From assembly GCA_964020085.1 (NCBI GenBank), contig OZ026595.1:5636817-5700816 (forward strand): a DNA stretch of 64,000 nucleotides. Reading direction: 5' to 3'. The notes under the pieces are model-generated. The model ran no database searches and was not told the DNA's origin. It saw only the letters and a program-made list of their open reading frames with translations. The translations under genes and the position numbers were made by a program. Origin of the DNA: Micromussa lordhowensis (taxonomy: Eukaryota > Cnidaria > Anthozoa > Scleractinia > Lobophylliidae). Below, one piece after another: positions 1 to 14,500 of the stretch (positions are counted from its first letter, which is position 1; every line of letters starts with the position of its first letter).

Positions 1-1740
1 ATAACCTCTTTCCACCACTACAACATTCTCGCTTAAACTTGTAGTAGAATGACGACGGCTATCACGTTTTTCCCGCCAAAATGACGCTGGTTCACACGCA
101 AGCACTACTTAGCTCTCTATAATCACACACGGATTTTTTAAACCACCATGTTGGTTCAGAGCTGGTTGAGCGCTAGACGAAAGGACAGCAAAAGAATCGG
201 ATTTCTGAAAACGGGCGAGCAGACGCTGTGGGACACATTGCGGCCACTCCGTTGCGCGATCCTCTCCATACCACCCGAGTACGGATTCGCGCTACCCGGC
301 ATGGTGGAGCTATTGGGTCGATGGACTCTTTACAATCAAACCATACTAAAGGAACAGTACAACCACTACACACTCTTGAAAGATGTACTTCGTCACCCCA
401 GACGAAAAGACGTTGGTCAAGACCTCAAATTACGCCACAGTCCATTTCGAAACAACGCTTTGGGTTGCATCATCCATCTTCAGACTTACGGAAAAGAGAG
501 CTGGAAAATTTTCGAGCTGATGGAAACACAAGCTAAGAGGTCTTAGGCGAAAGCCAGCTTGCATACGGCGACTGAGCCCTCAGTATGAGCGACAGTCAAA
601 ACTTAGCTGTCCTGCCGAAACGACACGATAATAGCCTTTTTCTTCGCAGGTAATGAAAATAGAGACAATGCTAAAGTTGCTTTGGCTTCTTCTAATGCTT
701 AACTCCAGATTTTTGGGTTTAGTTTGACGAGAAACAGGATATTTTGTTCAAAATAAGACAACTTTCATCCTACCTGGCGACACTCAACGAACTACGAGTG
801 AGTTGCCATGCCGGACGTCGGCGACTCAGATTTTCATATCTCACTCAGATCTTCATATTTTTCACATTTTAAGAACTGATAGGGTTTTGACAATTGTAAA
901 TCCCTTTTTGTGAATATTTAGTGCCATCTCCAGCGACAAAAGTTGGCTGGCTTCAATGCTTTTCCTGTAAACTTACATTGACGTCAGGACAGTAAAGTTT
1001 TTCCCGCACGCTGACAGTATGCAAAGCAACTCTTGATGGCGGAAGTCCAGGCCAGCGATCAGTCGTGTCATTTTGTCTTTGTAGGGCCACCAAGGCCCAA
1101 CACCCTTTTCATTTTAAAAGAAGGGAACCATTTTCACGGCATCAAAGATCCCATCGCCTTTTTCGGCAAGTATTGCGATTTGCACTGCCATGATTCACAA
1201 AAAAACCCTTTCCACCACCCTTTTTTTTCCCCAATCATCCCATGGTCATTGTCGTGTAAAAAAAAAACAATAATAAAAAAAGACACATAGCGAATATTGG
1301 TTGTCATCTTTTTTTTCTTTATAATATAAAAGAAGAGAGGGGGGAAAAAGTCAAAGCGCACGTGCGACAAGGCCCCCCCAAAAAACGCCCCCCTCCCCAA
1401 CATCAGCCAAGGTCGTGGCCACATCGCGCGCAAGCAAGTTCAAAACCGGCCCCCTCCCACTTTTTAGGGCGCAAGCTAAAAAAGTCAGCGCGCGCACACA
1501 ACCTAAGGTCAAACCAACGTCAGCCAAGGTCAAGGTGCCCCCACTTTTTGAGGTGGCTGGGAAAAGAAAAAGCGCAAGCCAATCCCCCCCCCCGCCCTTT
1601 TGGGGGGAGTCCAAGGTCAAGCCACGCCAGCCAAAGTCAGCCAAGTGCTAGCGCACACATGCCCAGTCAATTTTTAGGGGACCGTGGTAAGGTCAGCTGA
1701 ATGACAACGGCGAGCGGTTCCCTTCCCCCCCCATAAGAAA
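1..1740. other. 5' stretch without a supported gene
   Basis: I cannot support a gene here. An open frame of 132 codons on the + strand begins at 148 in a favourable start context (accaccATG). Its product matches no family I recognise, and similar-length frames occur on both strands of the same stretch, so it may be chance or a repeat remnant. Bases 1200-1740 are homopolymer-rich, with long C, A and T runs and repeated 'cagccaaggtcaag' words, typical of low-complexity intergenic or intronic DNA. The upstream exons of the VPS10 receptor, encoding the first propeller blades, were sought here and not found. Confidence 0.4.
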
Positions 1741-1749
1741 AAAATGCCC

Positions 1750-2060
1750 ACACTAGGGTTACACGCAAACATAATAGGCTTAGGCTTCACCCCATACCAC
1801 ACTAGGGTTATAGGATTGCATAGGCTTAATTACATAGGCTTAGGGTTCACACCCCCCCCCATGGTCCACGAACGACTTAGGGTTATAGGCTTACATAGGC
1901 TTACATAGGCTTAGGGTTCACACCCCCCCCCCCCCCCCTATGGTCCACGAACGACTTAGGGTTATAGGCTTACATAGGCTTACATAGGCTTACATAGGCT
2001 TAGGGTTCTCTCACCCCAAGGGAGGCTAAGGTTTCACCTCTTGCAAGGGTAAAATAAGGG
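1750..2060. repeat. Minisatellite with TTAGGG units
   Basis: Tandem degenerate units are built from 'ttagggttataggcttacataggc' and 'ttagggttcacaccccc', including two near-identical copies of a longer block that contains 'atggtccacgaacgac'. The unit includes the animal telomeric hexamer TTAGGG but is not a pure telomere array. It lies upstream of, or in an early intron of, the VPS10 receptor gene. Confidence 0.75.
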
Positions 2061-2570
2061 GTCAAGGGTTAGATTTTTAGGGTTAGGAAATGCCACTTTT
2101 TTCAAGGCAGCCAAGGGGGGCTAGGGTTCACCTCCTCGAGGGTAAATGAGAGGTAAAGGGGGGGTTATGACATTATGTGTTCTCAAAGTTTTGTTGGCGG
2201 CCATCTTGGAAAGGGGCGGGGGCGGGATAATTCAGAACATGCTAGACTGCTCAGTTGTCAGAAAGAACAGCATTAGGCTGCAAAAATGTTAGTATTATGC
2301 CAGCAGTATGCATCGTATTATGCTCAAATTATGCTGGCATAATCCAACAGACCCTAGAAACCAGTTGCCGTGTTGTTGAAGACATAAATTAAATCCTGAT
2401 AGAACTCATCTGAAATGATCTGTGAATTGTGTGTGTGCAGGAAGTGTTTCGTCAATGTTGATTTTTTTAAAATGTCTTTCATGCCAATTTGACCTTCAAT
2501 TTTCTTTAATATTAAATTGAGTATCTCGTTAGTATTGGTCAATAATCAACCAGTAATTTTGTTTTTATAG

Positions 2571-5500
2571 GGGATCTCATCATGTCAGTGGATGGGGCAA
2601 AGTACTCTTCCTTGAAGTAAAGGGAAGTTCAAAATGTAAGTTGAATACATATTATGTCTGACTGTATTCGCAAAAACATGCCTGCAAAGAACTCAAGACA
2701 GTCCAAGTGGCCACGAGTGGTGTAACCATTCCTCTTGCTAGGAGATTGACCCATCGCACAGGCACATGACATGTGCCTCTCCAGCAGGGTCCCATGTCGA
2801 CACAGAACCCTCAAGCAATGTTCAACAACTGAGCTAGGTGAAAGTGACAGTAAAACGACACTCTGCCCTCCCTCCAGCTTTTGAAGGCTGGTCCCCAGCA
2901 AACCTCTAGCAGATAGGCCAGTGCCTGGGCATGTTGTCCTCATCCCATCCTTGATGCCCCCCCTCCCCCCATTGGTTTAGAGCCGCTGGTAAGCCTGGGC
3001 TGGGATGCTATTGATGTTGTTGAACGCAAAGTAACATGTAGCATACAAGATTTAAAAAAAGACCTTTATGCTACTCACATTAATTGAATGTTTGAACCTT
3101 TTAACATTCCCTCAGGCCCTGTTCTAGATCAGATTATGCTGCTTTTGATTTTCCTTTTCACCCGAAGCCACCTGTAGTCTTTGATGCCATGAAAATTATT
3201 ACATTTCATATTTTTTCTGTAGACTAGCTTAAATTTTTGATTATTGTAATTTATTGCAGCTCACCCTCAAAGAAATTATAGTATTTGTGAGTAAACACAA
3301 CTCAATCCGAGGTTTATACTACAAATGTAATATACTTAAATGCTAATTGAACATGAGTATTAGTGTCAAATTACTACTAACTGTAGCTACTGCAAACAGC
3401 AATACAAAGAAGGAAGCAAGCAGACTTCTTACAAAAAAAAACATTATTTTGAAAACAATTATGGTACACATTTCCATCTAGTCATTTAGCTTGGGGTTTG
3501 AAAGACATAAACCTGTGAACTGTTTAATCTTCCTTCCAACTTCCTTCCACTAATATTATTTAACCAACAATTTTCTTTGCACTTTTTTGTTACCAGATAG
3601 CTCAGTGTTAAAGTATGCTCCATTGCCGTGTGCTTCCAGTTCAGGATGTGTGCAAGTCTTTGACAAGTCCCTGGGAGAGTTCATGTCAAATACTCTAGAA
3701 GTTGAAGACAAATATGTGTTTGTTCAGGTAGGACCTGAATTTAGATTATTAAACAACAGGACAATGAGATCAAGATTTCTATCACACATAGAAATCAACA
3801 TTAAATAATCTATTATAATTGTAATTGTAATTAACTTTACACGTGTGTTACAAGTGGGTGTAATGTTAAAAGCCTCGCAGTTTTCAGGGCTGTCAATAAG
3901 TAATTATAGTAATTGGATTGAGTGGACATGTAATTCAGGAAGTATGGGGGTGAGCAATTTCAAAATTGAACGAATGTGCAGTGCGAGGCTGTTTTGAAAT
4001 TACAAGGACATTTTCTCCCTGAATTGTACAACTCAAAGTCCACTTACTTGTACTACTTAATCACATCAAAAACAAACTTTGAGATTTACTTCTTTCAAAT
4101 GAAAAAGTCAGTAGTGTTTCCATAAGAACACATGAATGATCATTGCAGATATTCGCATAACTTAGGCGGTTATGAAATTAAGCCATTGATCCCCGTGCTG
4201 GCCGTAACCGGCCCTGACAAGCCTAGACCTTTCTTCCACTTGTGATGTCATCACTTTTGACCAAACTTGGCGTTATCTATACTCAACTTCTGCAGGAGGA
4301 AATTATCTTTGCAATGATACCCAGATCTAATGGCACCTGAGATATGCATAAAAATGCTCAAAAAAGTTGAGTGAAAAACTCGGTGCAAAACTTCCTGCCA
4401 CTACACGTGGCTACTCCAGGGTAGATATTGCCTGTCTCGATGACACTTTCTTGAAAGTTTTTTTGACCGCAAGCAAGCCCAGCAGAAGGTCAATCACTGC
4501 AGCCAAAAGAAAAGTAAAGTAGAAAAAGGAGGGGCGAAAAAAAAATTAAAAAAATTGAAAAGCCTAAAGATGTAGGTCACTTTCTCTGCCAAAATTTTGA
4601 TTTCTGTGCATACCTGAGCCAAAATGTTGCAAATCGCAATGCTGGGGGCAAGAAGAACAAGCTGCCATGCTGTAAATGTGTTTTTGACTAGATCAAAGCT
4701 AATTTGGCCAATCTCCAGCCTGAAAAACACCAAAATGTCCAAAAAACGTGTTATTGGCAAAAATCGCCGGGGATCAATGGGTTAAAGGCTGAAAAAAGTT
4801 TTTCAGGCTTCAATTTCACAAGTGCTTAAGTTCTTTATATATAACTGTGATTATCATCTATGTCTTCATATCTTTCTCTGCAGTTCAAATACATGATCTT
4901 TCATATATTTACTTTTATTATTCAACAAATTGTAGCACTATCCAAATATGGTCATGATGCTCTCGATATCTATCAGCCGTAGGTAACAGATATCCAGCGG
5001 TATACGTAGCTTCGTACATGGGAAGAAAAAATGTTGGGCTGTTTTGTTATCAATTTGTTGAATAATAAAACAATTATCCTGCTCAATCTAGCAGAATATC
5101 GTCTGATTTTAGCCGACGAGTATCAGAGGATATTCCGTGCGATTTCGCAGGATAATTGTTAAGTATTATTCACCATCTAGATGGGTATATTACAAACTCA
5201 CAAAGTGACCAGCTCCCAGTTGGCTTGATGGCTCAGTTGATAGAGCACTGCACCAGAATCACAGAGGTCATGGGTTCAAATCCCATTCAGGCCTGAAAAT
5301 AGTTTTCAGGCTTTCAATTTCATAGCTGCTTAAGGTTACTGTATACCTTCAGATGGGCGATTTTCTTGATATTTTGATTTTTGGCTCAAAGTAGTGGTTG
5401 GAGAGTAATCTCTAATTTCTGATTTTTTTTTTTGAAAAAGTCTAAATATTGGCAGAGAAATGGCAGTTTTAAGTTTTTCCTGAAAGCAAGAGTTTACCTC

Positions 5501-8500
5501 ATGATTGACAGCCCTATGTTAGTGTTATAGCTGTATCGCCATAGCACTGATCGTGTGAGAACAAACATCGTACGACTTTATTTGTTTACACGAATACGAG
5601 TTTGACTAGGAGAAATGACAAGCAAATGGAAAATAAACACAACAGTAATGAGTGGAGGAAGCTTGACAAAATATAGAAAACCATAACACACGCAACTTAC
5701 AGAAATTCCACCAGAATGATCAGGTAAAATCGTACAGATCCTGGATACGTCCGCAATACACAAGTTTTCCTGAACGGGTTTGCTAGCTATTTGAAAAATA
5801 ACGAACCGTAGCAAAGTGCGTATGAATACGCGCGAAAAAGATGCAAATCATTTGACCCGTAGGGATATCATGATTTGCATAAGGAACGAAAACAATGAAA
5901 GCAACGCAAGAATGTTACAGTTAGTATGCAATCAACTGAGACGATGGATGGGACAAATTGACTACTCATTTGATCAGAGGGGGTACGTTTCTAAAGAAAC
6001 TGTCGTTGGTGGGGAGTATTACAATTGAATTGATAATGTGAATTGGCCACCGTAAAGAGATTCGAAAGCTAGTCATTTGATCAGCATGGTTGTTCTGGCT
6101 ACCAAGCATTTTAGTATTAGGTGCAGTTCTATTAAGTTATAAGTACATGTAAACATAGACCATGGAAAAAACATCGACCAGTTTGAGAAAGTGAAAACAG
6201 TGAAGAAAAAAATTAGCTTTGACTTGTTGCTCTCAAAAGGTGATTTTAGCACTCATATTTAGTGGTTGAGAAACATTTGGCTATTCATTTTATTTCAACA
6301 TTCTTTTTATGGTTTGATAGCCAGCTCTGTAAGCTTTAATTTGATATAGAGGTTTAGGTATCTACAGCTTAAACTACATGCACTACATTGCCTGCATTTG
6401 AGACACCCCTGAAATAGCCTGTTCCAGGCTCTCGGTAGTTGGGGACGAGCGAAAACGAGCGAGAAAAAAAACGAGGGAGGACTAAGGCGAGGAGCGACGG
6501 GAGAGCCTGTAAGACTTTCTTTAACGACCCTCTTCTGGTATAGCAGGAGCTGCTTTACCCTCTGATTGGTCAATTTTGACAGTACTGTCAACACTCCGGC
6601 GGTTACCTCATATCTTGTCAATGCAAGTTTACCATCTCGCAATTCCATTCTCTAAGAGCTTGATAGCCAGGTTTCTGGACTCAAAATTGACCAATCAGAG
6701 GGTATAGCAGCTCCTGCTATACCAGAAGAGGGTCGTTAAAGAAAGTCTTACAGGCTCTCCCGCCGCTTCTCGCCTTAGTCCTCCCTCATTTTTTTCTTGC
6801 TCGTTTTCGCTCTTCCCCAACTACCGAGAGCCTGGAACAGGCTACCCCTGAAAGTATATGGTAACCTTGTTGGATGTATAATTGCGATGACCAGTCATGT
6901 CTTCATATCTTTCTCCACAGTTCAAATATATGATCTTTCATACATAAGTTGTATGTATAACTGCATTGGTCAATCATGCCTTCAAATAATTCTCCACAGT
7001 TCAAATGTATGATCTTTCATATGCAAGTTGTGTGTATAACTGTGATGGTCAATCATGCCTTCATATCTTTCTCTGCAGTTCAAATACATGTATATGATAG
7101 ATCTTTCATATATTCACTTGTAGTGTTTCTGTAAAAACTGTACAGAACTTTAGTAAGGAAGCCATTGAAGCTCACTTAATTGATGTGCAAATGGTGAAGG
7201 TATTCAAAGACATGTACATCCAATTACAAGAAGCTGAAATTGGATACCTGTGATTGGATACCTGTGATTGGACACCCATGTGATTTCGCACTGATTACCT
7301 GACAAATCCGCACATGGAGAACCAGTCAAGATCTAGAATTTTGTTATAGATACGATTAGGGCAGTAACCTGTGGCACGTGTCACAGCTGAGATAAATAAA
7401 TAAGAGTTGTTGTAGTGTATTTGTTACTGGTAAACTTGCCTGTTGTTGATGCAATTTGCTCCTAAATAAAGCATGGAGTTTGTTATAGGAGCAAAGATTA
7501 AGGCTACAGGCGAATCAAAACTTAATGACAGCCCTGGTTTCCTCTAAATTAGTCTTATAGTCCTCCTTGTCACATTCTGGATCTTACCTGTTCTTGTATG
7601 TATGAAAAATGAAAACTAACTTTTTTAATTATGAAATTGTTTAATTTTGCAGAAAGCTTCGAAGTTCAAGGGATTGTATGTTTTCTACCAAAACAGCTCC
7701 ATTTCAAGCACTAACTTCTTTCAGCTTGCACAGTTTCCTCTTGAGGCAGAAGAAAAAGTAAGTGCCTATTATTTATTTATTTTTTTATTATAAAGTTAAT
7801 GAATAATTCTGGCTTATAATGTTCAAATGCCTTGCCCATGGAAGGTTCAATGGTTTGAAATTCTAGTTGAGCTCCCTACTTTTGAATTCAATGTTTGGCT
7901 TGAGAGACCCACTCCTTGAAATTTCCCATGACCTTTCATGCATTAGGTGAAGGTGTGGATCGTTTCTATAACGGCACGTTTCATTAACCAAATGCTTATA
8001 ACTATACGTTTTTGTGGCTACAAGGCAATACCCCCCAGTCAAAACCTCAGTGTCCCAGATGTGGGACATTTTGTGGGTGTGGTACAGATTCGTTTTCCCT
8101 TTTCTACAAGCTATAGGGCTTGTACTACTTGTACCAATTCTGAAACAACAAGTTGACTGACACAGGTAATTTATTGGCTTAATGCACTGAAAAGCTATGA
8201 CTCTAATGATGGTTGTTTTGGTGAAATGTTAGCTCCCTAAGCACTACCGATTGACAAATTTACGGTGAGTCCAACCACTATGTCATTGTACTGCTGTAAA
8301 CCAAACTTGATTATCGTACATGTCATGTTTGACTTTGTAGTCATACAAGGTTGTTGATGCAAGTGAGAATGAGATGATGGTGGTGGTGAGACATGAACAG
8401 AAAGACGATCAACCCTATTACAACTTGTATGTGTCGGATGTGACAGGAGTGAAGTATTCCCTCTCCTTGGAGAATATCCTTAGTGACAGGACTGAAATAT

Positions 8501-11500
8501 GGGGACAGAACTCAACACTGGTTGATATTCACAGGGTAATAATGACTGTTAACAAATAAAGTACGGTATTTTATCTTGCATGCAGTTGGTCTAAAATAAT
8601 GCAATGCACAATACATGGCAGTATATATATACTAATTGATCACAGCCTAAACGAGAATACATCTGAACAGGAAATATCGCTTTTTTAGATCAAGTAATAT
8701 TGGCTGGCGTCCATAAATAACTCATGTTCGATATAACAAAATGCTTACATGGTTCCAACGCTTTCTGCCAAAATGGTAAAATTTCTGAGTGAGTGTCAGA
8801 TTTTTTTGTCTCATAGTTTCTGTTGGAGATTTGATACCAAAACAAGAAAAACACAGACACACACAAAAAAATGTTAACAAATATTAGAAGTGTTGGAATT
8901 TTCAGCTGATACATATTATATTATTTAGAATGTGGCCTATTGTTGATTGAAAGTGAATGGAGTTGACAGAATTGGTTTTGAAAAGACTAGCAAGTTTTTT
9001 TGAATAGGATTTCTTTAGAATTGTAATGGCTGACACTCCCTGTGTGTGCCAAAAGACTTCTTATCATAAATTTTAGATTTTTAGATCCTACATTCTAAAA
9101 CAAGAATAATAATTGACACTATATATCGGAAACTTAGTGTTTCAATTTCATTCCCATTGGATGATGGAAGAAATTCGTGGAAGAAATGTTTTGTTTCAAT
9201 TATTCATCAATTTGTTTTTGTTTTATATTTCAAATAATTTGGGTGCAAATATATACAAATTCATCATTTAAAATTTGATAATAACTCCATGCATTTAATG
9301 TGCTTATCTTACAAATGTTTCAAAATGGAGGAATAACCAAATTAAAAAAAAAATGCTCTCTGGTTAAAATAGTTTAATGTTACTAAGTAAGCTTTTGATT
9401 GCCAGTCTGCAGTCTTGATCGTTAAAATATATACAGTAAAAAGCTAATCCTGGGTTAGCTTAATTGGCCTTTGAACAACCCGGCCCTGGGTGATAGTTTT
9501 GAGTTATTGTCTTTTTGTGGCTACCTGCCTCAAGAGACGTTGCCACTAATGCTATCATCTGTGTAAGAAAGTCTGTCCGTAAGCTTTTTCGATTCCCTTT
9601 CGTGTAGACCTAATCTTCTGATAGTTTTCGTAGCCAATCAGAGTGTGTTGTGATAGTTTTCGTAGCAAATCAGAGAGCGTCCGTAAGCGCCTAATCGTCG
9701 GATAGTGTTTGTTGTGTTATCTGCCGTGTTGCGATTTTCAACCTTGTCAAGAGTTACAACTCCTCTGAAGAGCGAATAATCTCTTTCGAGAGAACCAAGA
9801 CGAATCATGATATTGATAAGCTCCGTCACGAAAACAACAGTCAAAATTACATTGCACATAATTTGCATAAACTTTCAAGTTGTGCTTTTTGAAAATAACT
9901 TCAGAGAATTTGCGACTCTTAATGCAGTTTGTGAAGAAACAATCAAGCTACATATTTTTATTGAATCAAAGCAGGAGTATTTTTAAAAAGGAGCTCATTT
10001 ATAAGCGAAGATGCGGCAGTCTGTGTTGCAGACTGCCACCAGGGATTTCAACGCAGGCTACAGTCTGTTTTGCTATTCAGTATTTTGGCTCATGTCACGC
10101 AACATGGTTTTCTTTAGCAGTCAGATGCAGTTTTCTCAAAAGAATTGGCGATTACCAAGCCTGCTAAGTATATTTGAACTACTAGTGAAATAAATTTGGC
10201 AACACTATTGTCAATGCAGATTTTCCTTAGAACTTGGCAAAAACATTGGCTCGTCAATAAACTCGCACAATTACTGCCCCACAATCGAAGTTTTAATTTC
10301 CTCGCACAATTTTACTCCAAAATCACAATGTTTTTTTTCTGCACCCTTCATCTAAAGCCAACTTAATTAGAGGTAAGATATTTAATTCAAGCTACCAAGA
10401 GTCTTATCTTTACAAATTTGGAGATCGACATATTTTGCGCAGTACAAGAAACAAGTTGGCATGTTTTTAATTGGTTTTAATAAGCTACGAGTCAAACGTT
10501 TTTGGGTTTAGCTCGTTTTATGACCCATTTTATTGCATTATGATTTGTTTTACTGCAGTGTTTTAAATAATAATAGCAGTAGCCACTTGCAGTCATTGAC
10601 TGCCTATTTTTCAAACAATATTCAATTATTTTTGTTATGAATTCCACATTAGCATTTTGTTTCCTCACAAGTATCTTTTTGCGTTAAAAAATTAAAATTT
10701 TTGCTACTTCACACTTTTTCCCGTTTATATTTTAACAATCACGCTTTTTATCCACTATTTGCCAAAGATTGCAGATTGGCAATCAAAAGCTGTAGCAATT
10801 TTAAATTTTTAACCAGATAATTTTTTTTTTTGAATTTTGAACTTACAAATGTTGTTGTTGAATTCATTTTCTAGGTGAAGGGTCTCAATGGAACATACTT
10901 GGCAAATGTCTACCTTAAAGATGTGTTCACCGGTGCCCAAAAATTTAGGTCTGTGATTACATTTAACAAGGGAGGTGAGTGGTTCCCTCTGAAGGCTCCA
11001 AGCGTTGATCATAATGGCAATCCTACAAAGTGTTACCCGGTGAGTCAGGTTAAGTATGTTTACCAATAATAACATACTTTTTTTTTAAAAAAAATGGGTT
11101 GCTTCAATTACTTGAGGTGTATTCCACTGAACAACTAACAGGTTCTCGGCTACTGTACAGCACACACAAACTTAACTTTTCAGCAAAAATGAAACATCTG
11201 AACATCATTCCATTGTCTTTAGCCCCTGCTTTGCGTTAATTCCTAAATCGCTTTTTTTTGTTTCTTTCTATGGAGTCCTCCTAATGCTATGGCATGGGGC
11301 ACCCCTGGAAGGGGGCAGGCAGGCTGGTGACTGACTTCTGCCAGCACCAACTGCCAAGAAATATTTGTCTATGAGTGTATCGACAGTGGCATTTTTCCCT
11401 GCTAATATTTTCCTCTTGTTTTGTTTCCTCACTCCAGCCTCGCTGTGCTCTTCACATCCACATGGTACTGAGTCATTGGTACTACTACATCCCTTCTGTG

Positions 11501-14500
11501 TTGTCTTCAGACTCAGCTGTAGGGATTATCGTAGCTCAAGGTAATGAACGTTATGAAGACGGCAGTTTGAATGAATTGAGTTAAGGTCAAGAAGAAACCA
11601 TAATAAAAACTGAGTGTATAATTTATTACACAGCTAGCAAATTAAAACTGCTCTATCAAACTTGGCATACATAAGGGTACTACTGCTGTATTATAATTCA
11701 AAAATGCATGCTCTTAGGCACGAGCGAAGGTAACTTCACTTGGCCATTGCCATTGGCAATGGTATAAAACAGTTGATTCTAAAAGAGACAGGAGAGAAGG
11801 TTGAAAGCTTAGCTACTGTAACAAGAAAATAATATTGAAGATTCTCAACAGGATCTAGGGTGATATCAATTCATTTATAAACATGAGATTTAATAATTTG
11901 ACGCTAGGAGCTAGCATATGGTTGCCATAATTTAATTATGACTTCAAAGTAATGAACCCCTTAAAGAATAAGTGACCCACAAAAATAAAGTCTGAAAATT
12001 GTAGCTGCTAATAAATCCTGAAAGTAGAGACCACCCCCCCCCCAAAGGTAACAACTTCTCCTCTTCCCTCCGACTCCCCCCCCCCCCCCACCACTAAAGA
12101 ACAGGTTGTTTCTAATATGACTGGGCAGTTGAAGTGTGGAATAATTTTAAATGATTAAGTTTATTAAATGTATTATACCAGAAGTAACTAATCAATGACA
12201 TTGGTGACTTCAATTAAATCAATGGACCCTCAGTTCATTGATTATTGTAATTGATTTATTTAATAATCAATAGGCCACATAATTTTTCTGTCATCGATTA
12301 TGACCAATACTTTGCAACAGGTGAAAGACGAGTCTTGAATTTCTTTGAATTCATTTACTGTCCCCATTTAATAGCCTGGTATGTTGTCTGTTATTATCAT
12401 CGCAATCCATTCACATCAAGATTTATAACAGCAAAATCGGTTAGAGTAAGGAAAACTGCAGGAAAATCCTAATAGATATTCAGCATAATAATAAAAAAAT
12501 TATTGGATGAGGTCTGTGTTATCTGCCGAAGCCGAAGGCTGAAACAGATAACACAGACACGAGGGCATTTTTCGCATAATTCAATTAAAACACAGACACG
12601 AGGACATTTTTCACATAATTTATACCCAGAAACAGAAGCGAAGCGTTAAGCCATTTTGTTTCTGAGGAGAACACTCCAAGGGGCTTAGCAACCAGGAAGA
12701 CGTTGAACTTGACATGATAAAAGCAATATCTGCAGCAGATATTGCGTTTATCATGTCAAGTTCATAAGCTATTGTGAATTGATTGAATGCACTCGACCAA
12801 TCAGATGTATAATGATATACATGTATGTGTTATCAATAGGTAATCAATGAGTAATCAATAGCACCAAGTAATTGATGTCACTGATGAGTAAATATCCACA
12901 AGTCACAAAAAACGTTGGGTCATCAATCACTCATTGATCATTGCCAATAATCTCTATGACTGATCAGTTGATTACTCATTGATTGCCCATGGTTTGCTCA
13001 TCAATAGCATTGATCATCAATTAGTTATGTCAATCTGCCCTATTCTACCTAATAGTATTTTAATATTTCTGGTATAAAATAATGTTTTTAGGTAACTTAG
13101 GGAATGGTCTAGGAGAGACAGATATTGGGGTATTTCTTTCCAATGATGGTGGCATCACTTGGACCAAAGTGAGTGATTCTGCTGAGTTGCAATAACAAAT
13201 TGACATTATTGTCTTTTAGTCAGGTTTTGTGTTAAATTACTTCACTTGCTGACTAGCATAGGATTAGAAGGTGTTCAGCTTGCATGGCTTTGCAGGCTAA
13301 GTTGCTTTCTCTCGACCATCAGTGCTGGAAATAGGTCTTTTTACGTAGCAGGATATGTAAATTCTTTCAAATTTTTATTTTTGTCAGACATGCAGGTGTA
13401 TTACAAATATGTTTCATCTGATGACTCAATCCATAGGCATACATGAAGCATTAAGTGTCCTTAGCAATCCCTAGCAATGCATTATGGGACGATTTTCAAA
13501 GCAGATTTTATGTGTGGAGAGGTCATCTAAACAAAACAAAGGGTACATATGAATGTTGTGCCGCGTAGCACTAAGAACACAAATGATGATACAGAGAATT
13601 AACTCTGAAGTGTAAATTTTAAGTGCTATATATAAACCCGTGAATAACCCACTGGGCGTTAGCCCTAGTAAAGGGAATCAGGGAACCACACGAGGTAAAG
13701 AAAAAATCTTTTGACCTCGGTGGGAATCGAACCCACGACCTCCGGATTAGATCTACCGTTACTCTGGGTTATTCACGGGTTTATATATAGCACTTAAAAT
13801 TTACACTTCAGAGTTAATTCTCTGTATCATCATTTGTAAACAAAACAAAGCACCGACCCTTTATAAATGATTTGGTATTTTAAGTTATGCGTTTCAAGGA
13901 AATCATAGTTTACAAATGAGATCTTCACAACTTCAAGTCAAGTCATTTTCGTGCTTGGTCATGTTGCCCGATCATGATGTAATGTAATTAGTTGGATAGT
14001 TTCTCAAATTTGCATGGGCAATGACCAACGACCAACTGTTATTTCCAGCACTGACATTCAGAATAAATATGCATTTGTGCTTTGACATACGTTTGTCATA
14101 AATTCATAAATTTGAATATTGTGATTTGTCTTAGGGCTTTCTTGGTGGTTTAGTACTACTTTAAATTTATGATTTTGGACAACCTCGAAATACTTTTTTT
14201 TTATGTTCATGATCATTGTTGTGTTTGTTGATATTAGTTTAATTCTCTGTAGGAGTTTGACAGTTTCCATGATTTTGTCATCGGAGACCATGGTGGAATC
14301 ATTGCAGCAGTCCCAATGCGTCGTCATGCTGATAAAGTGTGGTAAGGCATAAATACAACTTGTCCTGGGGATAGTCTCTCATAATACGGAACTTACTCAG
14401 AACAACACATCCTCAAAATTTCATATCAATTGGACACATCCTTCTCAAACTATCTTTTCTCAAAGGCAAAAATAACTCGTTTTAAAACGAGCTGTAAACT

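Noticed and set aside
148..546. 132-codon open frame on + with a good start context
   Set aside because: No recognisable domain, competing frames on both strands, and no supporting splice or neighbour evidence; mentioned only as a low-confidence possibility.
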